DNA from: an uncultured Aquimarina sp. | GTDB lineage: Bacteria; Bacteroidota; Bacteroidia; Flavobacteriales; Flavobacteriaceae | Length of the DNA stretch: 64,000 bases | NCBI GenBank assembly: GCA_947500505.1 | Contig: CANMSL010000005.1 | Coordinates: 124,001-188,000 of the forward strand | Direction of reading: 5' to 3' | Shown: piece by piece, positions 19,064-28,706 of the stretch | How the letters are laid out: every line of letters begins with the position of its first letter | How positions within the stretch are numbered: the first letter of the stretch is position 1 | The notes under the pieces: model-generated | Seen by the model: the letters and a program-made list of their open reading frames with translations, nothing else | The model's database searches: none | Told to the model about the DNA's origin: nothing | Program-made: the position numbers and the translations under genes

Positions 19064-20274
19064 GAATTTTATTAATCATGCCATATGGTAGTGTAGGGGG
19101 AATGGAGCGTTTAGCACTTAACTTTTATAATTATTATATCTCTAAAGGATATGAAGTAAAAGCTTTGAAACTAATTAAATTAGAATCTGATATTATTAAT
19201 TTTGGAGAAGATGAACTCTTTTTAAGCTCGAGGGACTTTGCCGAAATGTCTACTATAGAGCGTATGATGTTTTATTTAAAGGCACCTTTCAGAATAAGAA
19301 AGATCATTAAACGAGAAAAAATAAGTCATTCTATTTCATTTGGTGATATGACAAACGTTTTCAGTTCATTAACGTATACCAAAGAGTTTAAAATAGCTAG
19401 TATACATGCCTTAAAGAGTGTGGAGCTTAGCGCCAAGAATATGCTCAATCGAATTTTTGGATTAAGTTACCATACTACCTATCGAAATTTTGATAAAGTA
19501 GTATGTATTAGTAAAGCCATTAAAAAGGATTTACTGGATAATTGCGGTTATGTTTTTAATAATCTGCAGGTTATTTATAATCCACATAATGTATCTCAAA
19601 TCCTCGAACTATCTAAAGAAAAAATAACGGACAATACGGAAGTACATATTTTTTCTAAAAAAACAATATTATTTCTGGGAAGAATGTCTGTACAGAAAGC
19701 TCCATGGCATTTAATTAATGCTTTTGCTAAATTATCAATGACTAAAAGTAATTTAGTCTTTATAGGAGACGGAGATGATAGAGTTTTAGATTATTTAAAA
19801 AAACAGATAAACGATTTAAAAATTTCAGACAGAGTATTCTTTTTAGGTCGCAGAAAAAATCCATATAAGTATATAAAATCATCAACTTTGGTATCGCTTT
19901 CATCATATTATGAAGGTACTCCTAATGTGATTGTAGAGTCGTTGTGTCTTAAAACTCCTGTAGTTAGTAGTAACTGTACTGATGGAATATTGGAGCTTAT
20001 GAGTATCGATCAAATAGATCAAATAGAACACAATAATATTATGACAGAAGGTGGAATCGTAACTCCTAATTTATTTAAAGGAGATTTATCGATTCCATCA
20101 GAAGAAACCTCTGAATATTTATCAGAAGAAGTATCTCTAAGTCAAGGATTACAGTATGGATTGGAAAATGTCGTATCGTTGCAAAATGGTATAGAAAATA
20201 AATATGAGTTACTTTTGTCCAAATTTGATTTAAAAAATGTGGCGAAAAAATATCTAAATAATTCTTTAGAATGA
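19060..20274 (+). CDS. Family 4 glycosyltransferase
   Basis: A 404-residue GT-B enzyme counted from the ATG at 19060, which overlaps the previous stop (ATGA). An in-frame ATG at 19021 would add 13 residues before the typical first strand (RILLIMPYGSVGGMERL), so I reject it. The donor-binding half has LFLGRMSVQKAPWHL near 205 and EX7E as EGTPNVIVE. A 50-residue insertion after NCTDGILELM (about residues 315-370, rich in Glu and Ser) is longer than usual for the family. Ends in an ATGA overlap with the polymerase. Confidence 0.85.
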   Translation: MRILLIMPYGSVGGMERLALNFYNYYISKGYEVKALKLIKLESDIINFGEDELFLSSRDFAEMSTIERMMFYLKAPFRIRKIIKREKISHSISFGDMTNVFSSLTYTKEFKIASIHALKSVELSAKNMLNRIFGLSYHTTYRNFDKVVCISKAIKKDLLDNCGYVFNNLQVIYNPHNVSQILELSKEKITDNTEVHIFSKKTILFLGRMSVQKAPWHLINAFAKLSMTKSNLVFIGDGDDRVLDYLKKQINDLKISDRVFFLGRRKNPYKYIKSSTLVSLSSYYEGTPNVIVESLCLKTPVVSSNCTDGILELMSIDQIDQIEHNNIMTEGGIVTPNLFKGDLSIPSEETSEYLSEEVSLSQGLQYGLENVVSLQNGIENKYELLLSKFDLKNVAKKYLNNSLE

Positions 20275-21365
20275 TAGATTTTATACCTCTTAAAAATTAT
20301 TTCTACTTCTTCATTAATAGTTCATTATGTATGTTGCTATTCATGTTATTGCATACCTCTTTTCTAAAAGGTGATGAAGGAAAGGTGATATTTTTTAATA
20401 GGGTATTTGGGTATGGTAGTTTATTTATGTTACTATTATACATTGGTTTGAGACCATTAAGTGAGTATTATTTTGTTGATATGGCAACATATGGGCATAT
20501 TTTTACCTCATATGAGCATGGGGCGCCAATGTCAGAAGAAGGCGATATAGGTTTTGTGATTTTCACCTATATGGCGTCAAAATTGATATCATTGCAAATG
20601 TATTTTTTGATCTGTGCTTGCATGTATATCATACCACTATTTGTGGCTTCACGTAGATGGTTTCCCAAACATTATTTCTTTGTTTTCTTCATGTTGGTAT
20701 GTTCATTTTCATTTTATACTTATGGTGTTAATGGTATGCGTAATGGTATTGCTACCTCGTTCTTTATATTGGCTTTGTCTTATGATAAGAAAGTCATACC
20801 GATGGTATTTTGGTTTGCACTTAGTATTTTGTTCCATAAAAGTATGAGTCTTCCTTTACTGGTATTTGTTTTGGCTAATTTCTATCATAATATTAAATTT
20901 TATTTCATTGCCTGGATAAGCTCTATTTTTATATCTCTTACCGTAGGAGGGTTTATTATAAGTATTTTTGCGAGTTTAGGATTTGGGGATGATCGACTAA
21001 GTGCTTATTTAAACAATACTCCAACTGCAGGTAAGTTTAGTTCTACCGGATTTAGATGGGATTTTTTAATATATAGTGCAATTCCAATCATTATGGGCTA
21101 CTTATATATATATAAATTCAATGTTATCGATAAGACGTATCACAAACTTCTAAAAACGTATTTATTAACTAATGCATTCTGGGTGATGGTTATACGCGCA
21201 AATTTTTCAAATAGATTTGCTTATCTATCTTGGTTTTTGATGGCTTTAGTTATTTTTTATCCTCCTTTCAAACAAAATATTTGGAACCAACAATTTAAGA
21301 AGATTGGATATCTTATGTTAGGATATTTTGCTATTACCTATATTTTAACTGTAATACTATTGTAA
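20271..21365 (+). CDS. wzy: EpsG-family polysaccharide polymerase (Wzy-like)
   Basis: Predicted to polymerise flipped repeat units on the periplasmic side. The 364-residue protein is strongly hydrophobic with about ten membrane segments. YIGLRPLSEYYFVDMATYG near residues 60-78 and NGMRNGIATSFFIL near 150 match the EpsG family (the R-N-G-hydrophobic stretch is its most conserved part). Overlaps both neighbours (ATGA upstream, TAATG downstream). It is the only polymerase candidate in the locus. The gene symbol states the role, not orthology. Confidence 0.82.
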   Translation: MIDFIPLKNYFYFFINSSLCMLLFMLLHTSFLKGDEGKVIFFNRVFGYGSLFMLLLYIGLRPLSEYYFVDMATYGHIFTSYEHGAPMSEEGDIGFVIFTYMASKLISLQMYFLICACMYIIPLFVASRRWFPKHYFFVFFMLVCSFSFYTYGVNGMRNGIATSFFILALSYDKKVIPMVFWFALSILFHKSMSLPLLVFVLANFYHNIKFYFIAWISSIFISLTVGGFIISIFASLGFGDDRLSAYLNNTPTAGKFSSTGFRWDFLIYSAIPIIMGYLYIYKFNVIDKTYHKLLKTYLLTNAFWVMVIRANFSNRFAYLSWFLMALVIFYPPFKQNIWNQQFKKIGYLMLGYFAITYILTVILL

Positions 21366-22363
21366 TGAAATTATCTATAATTGTGCCCGTATACAATGTC
21401 GAACTGTTCTTAGAAAAATGTATACAAAGTGTATTCCATCAAGATATACCACATGAAACATATGAAATAATAGCAGTAAATGATGGTTCTACAGATAGCA
21501 GCCCAGTTATTTTAGAAAAATTACAAAAAACAATTAGTAACCTAAAGATTATTCATCAGGATAATAAAGGGCTTAGCGGAGCGCGAAATTCTGGATTTGA
21601 TTTTGCTACGGGGGACTATTTATTGTGTGTAGATTCAGATGATTATATACTTCCTAATTCTTTACATAAATTAATATCATTGGCGGAAGATCATCAACTT
21701 GATCTATTAGAGTTCGGAGCTCAAGGTGTTGATGAAAACAAAAATGTAATTTACTCTTTAGCAAAATCTAGTAACGGTCAAGTGATTACAGGTGAGCAAT
21801 ATCTGGCAGAAATTAGATATATGGGTTCTGCTTGTAATAAATTATATAATCGTGATTTTCTTAACGCACATAAATTACGCTTTATGGAAGGTGTGTATAT
21901 TGAAGATATAGAATTTAATACACGTGTCGTTTTTAAGGCAAATAAAGTACTAGCAACAGATTACATAGCCGCTCATTTTTTACAACGGTTGGGATCTATT
22001 ACAAGAACTAAAAATTTTACAAAAAAAGAAAAAATGATGTTTGATATTCATATAGTCTTAAAATCCATTAATGACTTTACGGAAAATGAAGTCACAAAAA
22101 AATCTTCCGCATATATTCCTTTAAAGAGAAGAGTAAGTTCACTAATCGCTACATTACTTATTCGTGTCCTTAAAGATTCCAAAACTACATCGACCAAAAA
22201 AGAAATTATAAAGAAGCTAAAAGAAGATAACCTATATCCAATAAGCTATAAACCAGAAACAAAGGATAAAAAATATTTTTTAATTTTTTCTAATATCTAT
22301 CCCCTATTTTCATTAGGAAACTTTTTTTGCAGCACTTATAATCGAATGCGATATGGAAAATAA
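21365..22363 (+). CDS. Family 2 glycosyltransferase
   Basis: A 332-residue GT-A enzyme. The N-terminus has LSIIVPVYNVE, NDGSTDSS and DSDDYI, the nucleotide and metal sites; GSACNKLYNRDFL near 157 and the acidic EGVYIEDIEF near 178 fit the catalytic-base region. The C-terminal 90 residues are Lys-rich. It shares one base with the previous stop and overlaps the next gene by 11 bp. Sugar specificity is unknown. Confidence 0.88.
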   Translation: MKLSIIVPVYNVELFLEKCIQSVFHQDIPHETYEIIAVNDGSTDSSPVILEKLQKTISNLKIIHQDNKGLSGARNSGFDFATGDYLLCVDSDDYILPNSLHKLISLAEDHQLDLLEFGAQGVDENKNVIYSLAKSSNGQVITGEQYLAEIRYMGSACNKLYNRDFLNAHKLRFMEGVYIEDIEFNTRVVFKANKVLATDYIAAHFLQRLGSITRTKNFTKKEKMMFDIHIVLKSINDFTENEVTKKSSAYIPLKRRVSSLIATLLIRVLKDSKTTSTKKEIIKKLKEDNLYPISYKPETKDKKYFLIFSNIYPLFSLGNFFCSTYNRMRYGK

Positions 22364-23210
22364 AATAGCAATTTTAATATTAGCACATCATCAACCGAAG
22401 CAACTTTGTTTATTAGTAAATCATTTGCAAACTGATTTTGATGTATTTGTTCAGATTGATAAAAGATCAGATATGAGAATAGCTGATTTACCAAAATATG
22501 AGAACGTATTTTATTTTAAAGAAGTTGAAGTATACTGGGGTCACGTAAGCCAAGTAGAAAACATGAAATTTATTTTAGAAAAGGCTTATGCAAATAAATA
22601 CATCTATTATTTATATATAAGCGGTGATGATCTCCCAATAAAAACAAATAATCAAATTAAAGAGTTCATCCTTTCCAACAAAGATAATTCTTATATGTAT
22701 GTGAATCCTTTGCCCATAAAAACCTGGGGTTTTAATCAAGGATTTGATAGACTGGATCGATTTTGGTTTATGAAAATTAGCTCTAGAAAAATAGTGAAAA
22801 TTGTTGCCAGAATTACTTTGATTCTACAACGAATGTTTTTTATAAAGGTGAAAAGATTTCCAATAAATTATTACGCAGGATCTAATTGGATAAATTTAAA
22901 TATCAATGCAGTAGAGGAGGTGTTTGCATTTTTGAGGGATTATCCAGAATTTTTGAAAAAATTAAAATATTCAAGAGCTACCGATGAGATATGGGTGCAA
23001 AGTATTTTGATGAATTGTAAAGAGGGGCAAAATATTATTCATAACGATTTAAGATATATCGATTGGGTAACAGGTCCTACATTTCCAAGAGTCTTGAATG
23101 AAGAAGATAAAGCTAAAATCGAAATAAGTGACGCCTTGTTTGCAAGAAAATTTGACTATAGTAAACACCCTGAATTTATTAAAGGATGGCTTAGTAATCT
23201 TAAAAATTAG
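22353..23210 (+). CDS. Family 14 (core-2/I-branching-like) glycosyltransferase
   Basis: A 285-residue enzyme related to beta-1,6-N-acetylglucosaminyltransferases and peptide O-xylosyltransferases. It begins with IAILILAHHQPKQL, has QIDKRSD near 36, VEVYWGHVSQVENMK near 58, YYLYISGDDLPIK near 86 and YYAGSNWINLN near 170, all characteristic of GT14. It could create a branch or side-chain linkage. Last gene of the rightward operon, followed directly by a strong bidirectional hairpin. Confidence 0.87.
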   Translation: MENKIAILILAHHQPKQLCLLVNHLQTDFDVFVQIDKRSDMRIADLPKYENVFYFKEVEVYWGHVSQVENMKFILEKAYANKYIYYLYISGDDLPIKTNNQIKEFILSNKDNSYMYVNPLPIKTWGFNQGFDRLDRFWFMKISSRKIVKIVARITLILQRMFFIKVKRFPINYYAGSNWINLNINAVEEVFAFLRDYPEFLKKLKYSRATDEIWVQSILMNCKEGQNIIHNDLRYIDWVTGPTFPRVLNEEDKAKIEISDALFARKFDYSKHPEFIKGWLSNLKN

Positions 23211-23230
23211 TGGAGTATAAATTAGAAATA

Positions 23231-23270
23231 AAAAAGCCATTGGATATTTTTTAGTAACCAATGGCTTTTT
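23231..23270. terminator. Bidirectional intrinsic terminator
   Basis: A perfect 13-bp stem, AAAAAGCCATTGG at 23231-23243 and CCAATGGCTTTTT at 23258-23270, with a 14-nt loop. It carries A and T runs on both sides and separates the convergent operon end at 23210 and the beta-helix gene end at 23293, so it can serve both strands. Confidence 0.9.
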
Positions 23271-23292
23271 AGTAAATTATTAAAATAAACTA

Positions 23293-25317
23293 TTAATTAT
23301 TTGCAATAGTGTTATTTGAATTGGAGGGTTCATTGACAACTACAACAGGTTCATAATTAGGGGATAGTGTAAAACTATTCTCTACAATTTGACAATTCAT
23401 AGAATTATCAAGGATTACACCATCTACAAATTCTGCAACGACAGTGTTATCTATAAATTGAGCACCATCAGTTTGTACAAATTCTGTTCCTGTATTTATT
23501 TGATTATTTATCAAATGCACACCAATAGCATCAAAAACTCTTGAAGATTTACCTCCAAATAATACACAATTAGAAATTTCTACAGTGAAGCTTTCTACCT
23601 CGTTACTAAAATCCAGATTTCTATTGTAATTATTTATGAAAAGGTACCTAGCCGCAACAGAAACGTTTTCGTTAAATATTCTTACATTGTTACCATAAGA
23701 TCCTAAAATAATACCTGCACTATTAGGCAATGAACTTTCATAAATATTATCGTGAATACTTAAGTCTTCCGCTCTGTCAACAATTAGACTCACTTCATTT
23801 TCATAGGCAAAATTTCTTGTAATTTCCGCCTCAGACCCTCTAATATAGTAACCAGTAGTAAAACCACGAACGGTATTTCCGGATACATTATTATTTAGTG
23901 CATATTGTTGAATATTTCCACCAATAAAATCTGTATATCTTCTAAAATCACTGGTAGTAATACCTACCCGTCCCGATACGTTAGATCTAGCTTCTACAAT
24001 ATTATTTGTAATATTACTACCTGTAGTTTCATTCAGTGATATAGAGTGATCGGCAGTATTATTGTCTATAGAAACTTTGTCACCTGAGTATACTACGATA
24101 CTACCTGCGTGATTATCTTCAAATCGATTATTGTTGATACTAACATTCTCTACCCATTCATATTGCACTCTCGAAGCAAAATCAAAACTGGCATACTCTA
24201 CATAAGGTTCTACATCAAGTCCATAACGTGGATTTACACCTGCAGAATTAAAAACCCCATTTGGATTCGTAGGGCCATCACCAGCATTGATAATCAAATT
24301 ATCTACAACCGTTATATTTTCTCCATCGGTAATACTAATATTGTTTCTACGATTACCATCCAAGGTACAATTTCTCAAAATAATACCATTATTCCATACT
24401 GCACTCGGATTCGTTCTAAAGCCTGCACTACCAACTATAAAACCATCTCCTGTTGAATGTCTTATATTGATGTTTTCAAAAACAATATTATTAGAACCAG
24501 CAGTCACAATTAATGCAGGCCATTCATGAGTTCTTCTGGAAATATTGTCTCCGTCTATAAAATCAGAATAGTCGTGTTCATAGCGATCTCCAACGAGTGT
24601 TCCTCCAGTAATGGTAACATTTTCAACCTTATAGGTGCTTAATAAAACATACCAAGGAAAATGAGTTGGCTGTACCCTTAAGAAAGTGTTTTCCGACATT
24701 TTAAATTCAAAATTAGAAGGAATATGAATACCATTTTCTGATAAACCTTGTTGACCTCCATGACCTAATCCAACCTTAAAAAAGGCATCTAGCTTGTCAG
24801 TGTTAAAAATTTGGGCTCCTAGCCGTTTAGACAGGTCTATAGCAGATTGTAAATTGAACTTATTTTGTTCAGCGATTTCATCATTCACTGCTCCAGATTT
24901 GATTTCCCAGCGATCTGATTTAAAATCGAATGAACTATCACTCAAAACGACTTCTCCTTGAATGTCTAAATTTATGTTCAATAGATCCCCGTCAATTGAG
25001 CCTCCAGACGCAAATTGTAATGTACCATTTATGATTTGGCCATTATCAAAGATTAAAGTGGTATTTGCAGGAAGATTTATTGTTGCACCTTCCAAATCCA
25101 TAGTACATGAAATTGTAATGCTTGAGTTAGATCCTATATCCTCTAGGGTAAAGTCGCAAGGAGTTAGATTAAGAGTATCATCTGGATCCTCGTTTTCTTC
25201 ATCGATTGTATCTTCGTTTTCGTCAACCTCTGCGATAAGTTCATTTTCAAAAGATTCATTACTGCAAGAAGAGAAAATGAATCCAAAAATAAGTAGGATT
25301 AAAATTAATTTTTTCAT
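23293..25317 (-). CDS. Secreted parallel beta-helix lipoprotein
   Basis: A 674-residue surface or periplasmic lipoprotein. The lipobox is FSSC with Cys18, followed by an acidic linker (residues 22-50, Glu/Asp-rich). A right-handed parallel beta-helix follows: many short turns with Asn ladders such as NVTITGGTL, NIVFENINIRHS, NISITDGENITVVDN and NVSINNNRFEDN. Such folds occur in polysaccharide lyases, epimerases and adhesins. I see no catalytic residues I can name. It lies against the direction of the capsule genes; it may act on the exported polymer, for example as a lyase or C5-epimerase, but that is inference. Confidence 0.8.
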   Translation of the reverse strand: MKKLILILLIFGFIFSSCSNESFENELIAEVDENEDTIDEENEDPDDTLNLTPCDFTLEDIGSNSSITISCTMDLEGATINLPANTTLIFDNGQIINGTLQFASGGSIDGDLLNINLDIQGEVVLSDSSFDFKSDRWEIKSGAVNDEIAEQNKFNLQSAIDLSKRLGAQIFNTDKLDAFFKVGLGHGGQQGLSENGIHIPSNFEFKMSENTFLRVQPTHFPWYVLLSTYKVENVTITGGTLVGDRYEHDYSDFIDGDNISRRTHEWPALIVTAGSNNIVFENINIRHSTGDGFIVGSAGFRTNPSAVWNNGIILRNCTLDGNRRNNISITDGENITVVDNLIINAGDGPTNPNGVFNSAGVNPRYGLDVEPYVEYASFDFASRVQYEWVENVSINNNRFEDNHAGSIVVYSGDKVSIDNNTADHSISLNETTGSNITNNIVEARSNVSGRVGITTSDFRRYTDFIGGNIQQYALNNNVSGNTVRGFTTGYYIRGSEAEITRNFAYENEVSLIVDRAEDLSIHDNIYESSLPNSAGIILGSYGNNVRIFNENVSVAARYLFINNYNRNLDFSNEVESFTVEISNCVLFGGKSSRVFDAIGVHLINNQINTGTEFVQTDGAQFIDNTVVAEFVDGVILDNSMNCQIVENSFTLSPNYEPVVVVNEPSNSNNTIANN

Positions 25318-25375
25318 TTTTTTGGCTAATAATTTAGGGTTACATGAAGAAGATAACGCAAATAATTGTGAATTA

Positions 25376-25405
25376 TTGTTCGTTCGTCGAACTTTTTTAC
25401 TTTTT
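25376..25405 (+). promoter_or_regulatory. Candidate promoter for the 25457 glycosyltransferase gene
   Basis: TTG at 25376-25378 and TACTTTTT at 25398-25405 with a 19-nt spacer, about 50 bp before the ATG. It matches TTG / TAnnTTTG except the last base. The spacer contains the palindromic-looking TTCGTTCGTCGAA, which could be an operator. Confidence 0.4.
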
Positions 25406-25456
25406 ATCCTATTTTTTAATATTAAAGCGAAAATCTTAATTTTTTAACATTTTTTA

Positions 25457-26599
25457 ATGAAAAAAAAGAAAATAATCAGAGTGGTAACCTCTGATGTATC
25501 TTATGGATTATTGACGGGGCAATTAAAATTTCTAAACCAATATTATGATGTTATTGGAGTTTCTTCGCCAGGAGAAAAGGCAATAAAAGCTGGTCAGAGT
25601 GAGGATGTTAGAGTGGTTGGTATTGAAATGCAACGACAGATATCTATTATAAAAGATTGTATTGCACTTTATAGATTGTATAAATTTTTCAAAAAAGAAA
25701 AACCATATATTGTACATTCTATAACGCCAAAAGCTGGTTTGCTTAGTATGATTGCTTCCTATTTAGCAAAAGTCCCAAATAGAATTCACACCTTTACTGG
25801 ATTAATTTTCCCGACAAGAGAAGGGGTTTTTCAAAAATTATTAATTAAAACGGATCAATTGTTGTGTAAATGCGCTACACGTATTTATCCCGAAGGACAG
25901 GGAGTTTTAAAGGATTTAAAGAAATATAAGATTACTAAAAAACCTTTGAAAATAATCGCTAATGGAAATATAAATGGTATCGATATCAATTATTTTGATA
26001 CAACTTTGTATTCAGAAAAAGAAAAGGAAGAATTAAGAAAAGAGTTATCAATTTCTTCTTTAGATTTGGTTTACGTTTTTGTTGGTAGACTTGTTAAAGA
26101 TAAAGGTATTAATGAATTGATAAGTGCCTTTAAACGTATTACACATGAGTATGAAAACGTAAAACTAATACTGGTAGGGTCCTATGAAAAAGAATTAGAC
26201 CCGGTTTTTCCAGAAACCGAAATGGAGATAAATGATAATCCAAATATTATTTCTGTAGGTTGGCAAAATGATGTTAGGCCATATTTTGCCATATCAGATA
26301 TATTGACTTTTCCTAGTTATAGAGAAGGGTTTCCTAATGTGGTTTTACAAGCTGGTGCTATGGGAGTACCTTGTATTGTTACTGATATTAATGGAAGCAA
26401 CGAAATTATTTCTGAAGGTAAGAACGGAATGATCATCCCAGTAAAAAATACTGATATTCTGTACAATACTATGCAAAAATTTATAAAGGAACCTATGCTT
26501 AAAGAGACATTAGCTATGAATGCTCGTAAAATCATATGTAATAATTACGAGAGACAATTTGTATGGGATTCGCTATTAGAGGAATATAAACAATTATAA
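25457..26599 (+). CDS. Family 4 glycosyltransferase, PglA/CapM-like
   Basis: A 380-residue GT-B enzyme. VRVVGIEMQRQISIIKD, HSITPKAGLLSMIASYLAKV and RIHTFTGLIFPTREG are typical of the group that adds the second sugar to an undecaprenyl-PP-linked diacetamido sugar (PglA-like, annotated CapM in capsule loci). VFVGRLVKDKGINELI near 208 and EX7E as EGFPNVVLQ (last Glu replaced by Gln) form the donor site. In related loci it lies with a CapK-like gene and the initiating transferase, as here. The E-to-Q change also occurs in relatives, so I expect activity. Confidence 0.83.
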   Translation: MKKKKIIRVVTSDVSYGLLTGQLKFLNQYYDVIGVSSPGEKAIKAGQSEDVRVVGIEMQRQISIIKDCIALYRLYKFFKKEKPYIVHSITPKAGLLSMIASYLAKVPNRIHTFTGLIFPTREGVFQKLLIKTDQLLCKCATRIYPEGQGVLKDLKKYKITKKPLKIIANGNINGIDINYFDTTLYSEKEKEELRKELSISSLDLVYVFVGRLVKDKGINELISAFKRITHEYENVKLILVGSYEKELDPVFPETEMEINDNPNIISVGWQNDVRPYFAISDILTFPSYREGFPNVVLQAGAMGVPCIVTDINGSNEIISEGKNGMIIPVKNTDILYNTMQKFIKEPMLKETLAMNARKIICNNYERQFVWDSLLEEYKQL

Positions 26600-26737
26600 G
26601 AAGGTTTTTTAGTATGATAACCAATGAATAAATCTTTTTAATACTAGGTTACCGGAAGAGACCACTATAATTTGTTACTCATTAAAAACCTCCGTAACAT
26701 ATAAAAGTTTATATTAAAAACTGTTTAGCAATTGCGA

Positions 26738-28042
26738 ATGAAATTTTTTGAGAAATTGAGAAAAGTATTGTTTTGGAGTGTTGATTTTGTAAAAGGAAGG
26801 AAGGTTTTATATCTTTTTAGAGATATACAATATATAGCAGAACACCCAAGCGACACCTTAACTCAGAGAAAAAAGCATCAGTATTTGAATAATATATTAA
26901 CTAATGCAGTTAATGGTACGGTATTTTATAAAAATATCCGAACAACTAATATTAAAAATTTTCCAGTAATTATAAGGGAAACAATAGGAAGTTCATATTC
27001 AGATTTTGAATCCAGTATATTTAAAAACAAAAAAAGAATAAAAGTAACTACCAGTGTATCTACAGGAGCTTTTTTCTCAGTATATCAAGACCTAAATAAA
27101 AAAGCTAGAAACATATCGGATATTCTATATTATTCATAAATTTCTTTTTTTTTTAACTTTGATATTAATTGTATTACTTTCGTTTTTGGGAAATGTTTAA
27201 AAAGAAAAGCAAGGTATTGTCCTTTATACAGAATATTGTTCCTGTTATTATCTTTGACTTATCTCATGTGTCTATTCAGAGTCTTATAAATATTCTGAAA
27301 AACAACAAATCTTCAAAAGAAATGATAGGATATGCCTTATCATTTAATAAGATTTGTAATTACTTAGATACAATAAATTCCGATCCTATTGAGTGTAATT
27401 TAAAATGAGTCATTGGTATTTCAGCAAGATTAGATAATGTTACCAAGATAGGGATGAAAAATATTTTGGAGTAGATATGCTGTCAATAGATTCTAATTCG
27501 GAGAATGATATGATCGCACAGCAACAGATAGGAGAGGAGTATTTCAATATTAACTGGGGCTAGCTATTATGTTGAGATTTTAGATCTTTCTTCTGATAAA
27601 CCTTTGATACCAGGTTCTCTAGGACGAATAGTGGTTACGGATTTATTTAATTATCTCACTCCTATAATTAAATATGTTACAGGTGATTTGGTCGTATGAA
27701 CTACATTTGGGACATAATACTTCTGTGCTAGTTTTAACTAATACAGAAGGAAGAAAAATGGGTATGATTCGTAATGCTACAGTTGATATTTTACCTACTG
27801 GTATTTTATTATTGATCAATAAATACGATGAAATAATCCAGCTTCAAATAATTCAAAAGACAAAGAAAGAATATCTTTTTAAACTAAAGACTAAAAACAA
27901 TACTTTTGATGAAGAAAAAGCTTTCAAAAATGGGTTTAGGGAATATTTGGGACAAGATGCTATGATATCAATAGAATTAGTTTCAGATTTTGATCTGTTG
28001 CCTTCTGGCAAGGAGATAGCTATTATTAATGATGTAATTTAA
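26738..28042 (+). pseudogene. CapK/phenylacetate-CoA ligase-like adenylate-forming enzyme, broken
   Basis: Three frames together rebuild one protein of about 430 residues. Residues from 26738-27139 give the N-terminus (LNNILTNAVNGTVFYKNI, VTTSVSTGAFFSVYQD, where the family has TSGSTG). 27169-27408 gives YYFRFWEMFKKKSKVLSFIQ. Stretches near 27455-27560 (KYFGVDMLSID, EEYFNINW) and 27555-27700 (SYYVEILDL, PLIPGSLGRIVVTDLFN) follow, and 27674-28042 gives the C-terminus (TEGRKMGMI, LPSGKEIAIIND). At least four stops or frameshifts break it, one near a long T run at 27145, so sequencing error is unlikely. Active homologues occupy this same slot before the initiating transferase. Confidence 0.85.
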
Positions 28043-28050
28043 AAAGGTTT

Positions 28051-28665
28051 ATGTATATACTGTTTTTTAAGAGGTTTTTAGATTTTATAGGTTCTTTAGT
28101 TCTCTTATCACTAATCTCTCCTATTTTTGTTTTCTTAACAATTTTTCTAGCATTTGCTAACGCAGGTAAACCATTTTTTGTTCAAAAAAGACCTGGGAAA
28201 AATGAAAAAATATTTTCAATTATTAAATTTAAAACAATGAATGATAGAAAAGATACCGAAGGAAATCTTTTATCCGATACAGAAAGATTAACTCCGATAG
28301 GAAGTTTTGTGCGTAAAACTTCTTTGGACGAAATTCCACAACTTATTAATGTAGTTTTGGGAGACATGAGTTTTATAGGACCAAGACCTTTATTGACAAA
28401 GTATTTGCCTTACTACAGAGAGGAAGAAAAACTAAGACATACCATAAGACCGGGAATTACTGGATTGGCCCAAGTATCTGGAAGAAATCTCTTAAAATGG
28501 GATGATAGATTAGCAAAAGATGTGGAATATGTGAAAAACATCTCTTTTCTATTGGACGTGAAAATAGTTATTAAAACCATACAAAATGTAATAACATCAA
28601 AAGATGTGGTTGTTGACCCTCAATCTATTATGGTAAATTTAATGGAGGAACGCGAGAAAAGCTAA
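28051..28665 (+). CDS. Initiating phosphoglycosyl transferase, PglC-like
   Basis: Transfers a sugar-1-phosphate to undecaprenyl phosphate and so starts each repeat unit. At 204 residues it is the minimal monotopic form: one N-terminal re-entrant membrane helix (residues 8-35), PFFVQKRPGKNEKIFSIIKFKTM, the catalytic Asp-Glu dyad in TSLDEIPQL near residue 92, and GDMSFIGPRPLL and RPGITGLAQVSGRN after it. The likely donor is UDP-diNAcBac or a similar trideoxy sugar, since PglD-, PglE- and PglF-like genes lie at 34969, 39853 and 40995. Confidence 0.9.
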   Translation: MYILFFKRFLDFIGSLVLLSLISPIFVFLTIFLAFANAGKPFFVQKRPGKNEKIFSIIKFKTMNDRKDTEGNLLSDTERLTPIGSFVRKTSLDEIPQLINVVLGDMSFIGPRPLLTKYLPYYREEEKLRHTIRPGITGLAQVSGRNLLKWDDRLAKDVEYVKNISFLLDVKIVIKTIQNVITSKDVVVDPQSIMVNLMEEREKS

Positions 28666-28706
28666 TTACTGATCATTGATTTTCTGATTTTGCATTAGTT
28701 TCGATA

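Noticed and set aside
24962..25447. Rightward 161-codon open frame opposite the beta-helix lipoprotein
   Set aside because: Antisense to a convincing gene with signal peptide; Ser/Phe-rich shadow of its acidic linker.
27169..27408. Separate small gene of 79 codons
   Set aside because: Its product matches the middle of the CapK-like protein, so it is a fragment of the pseudogene at 26738-28042.
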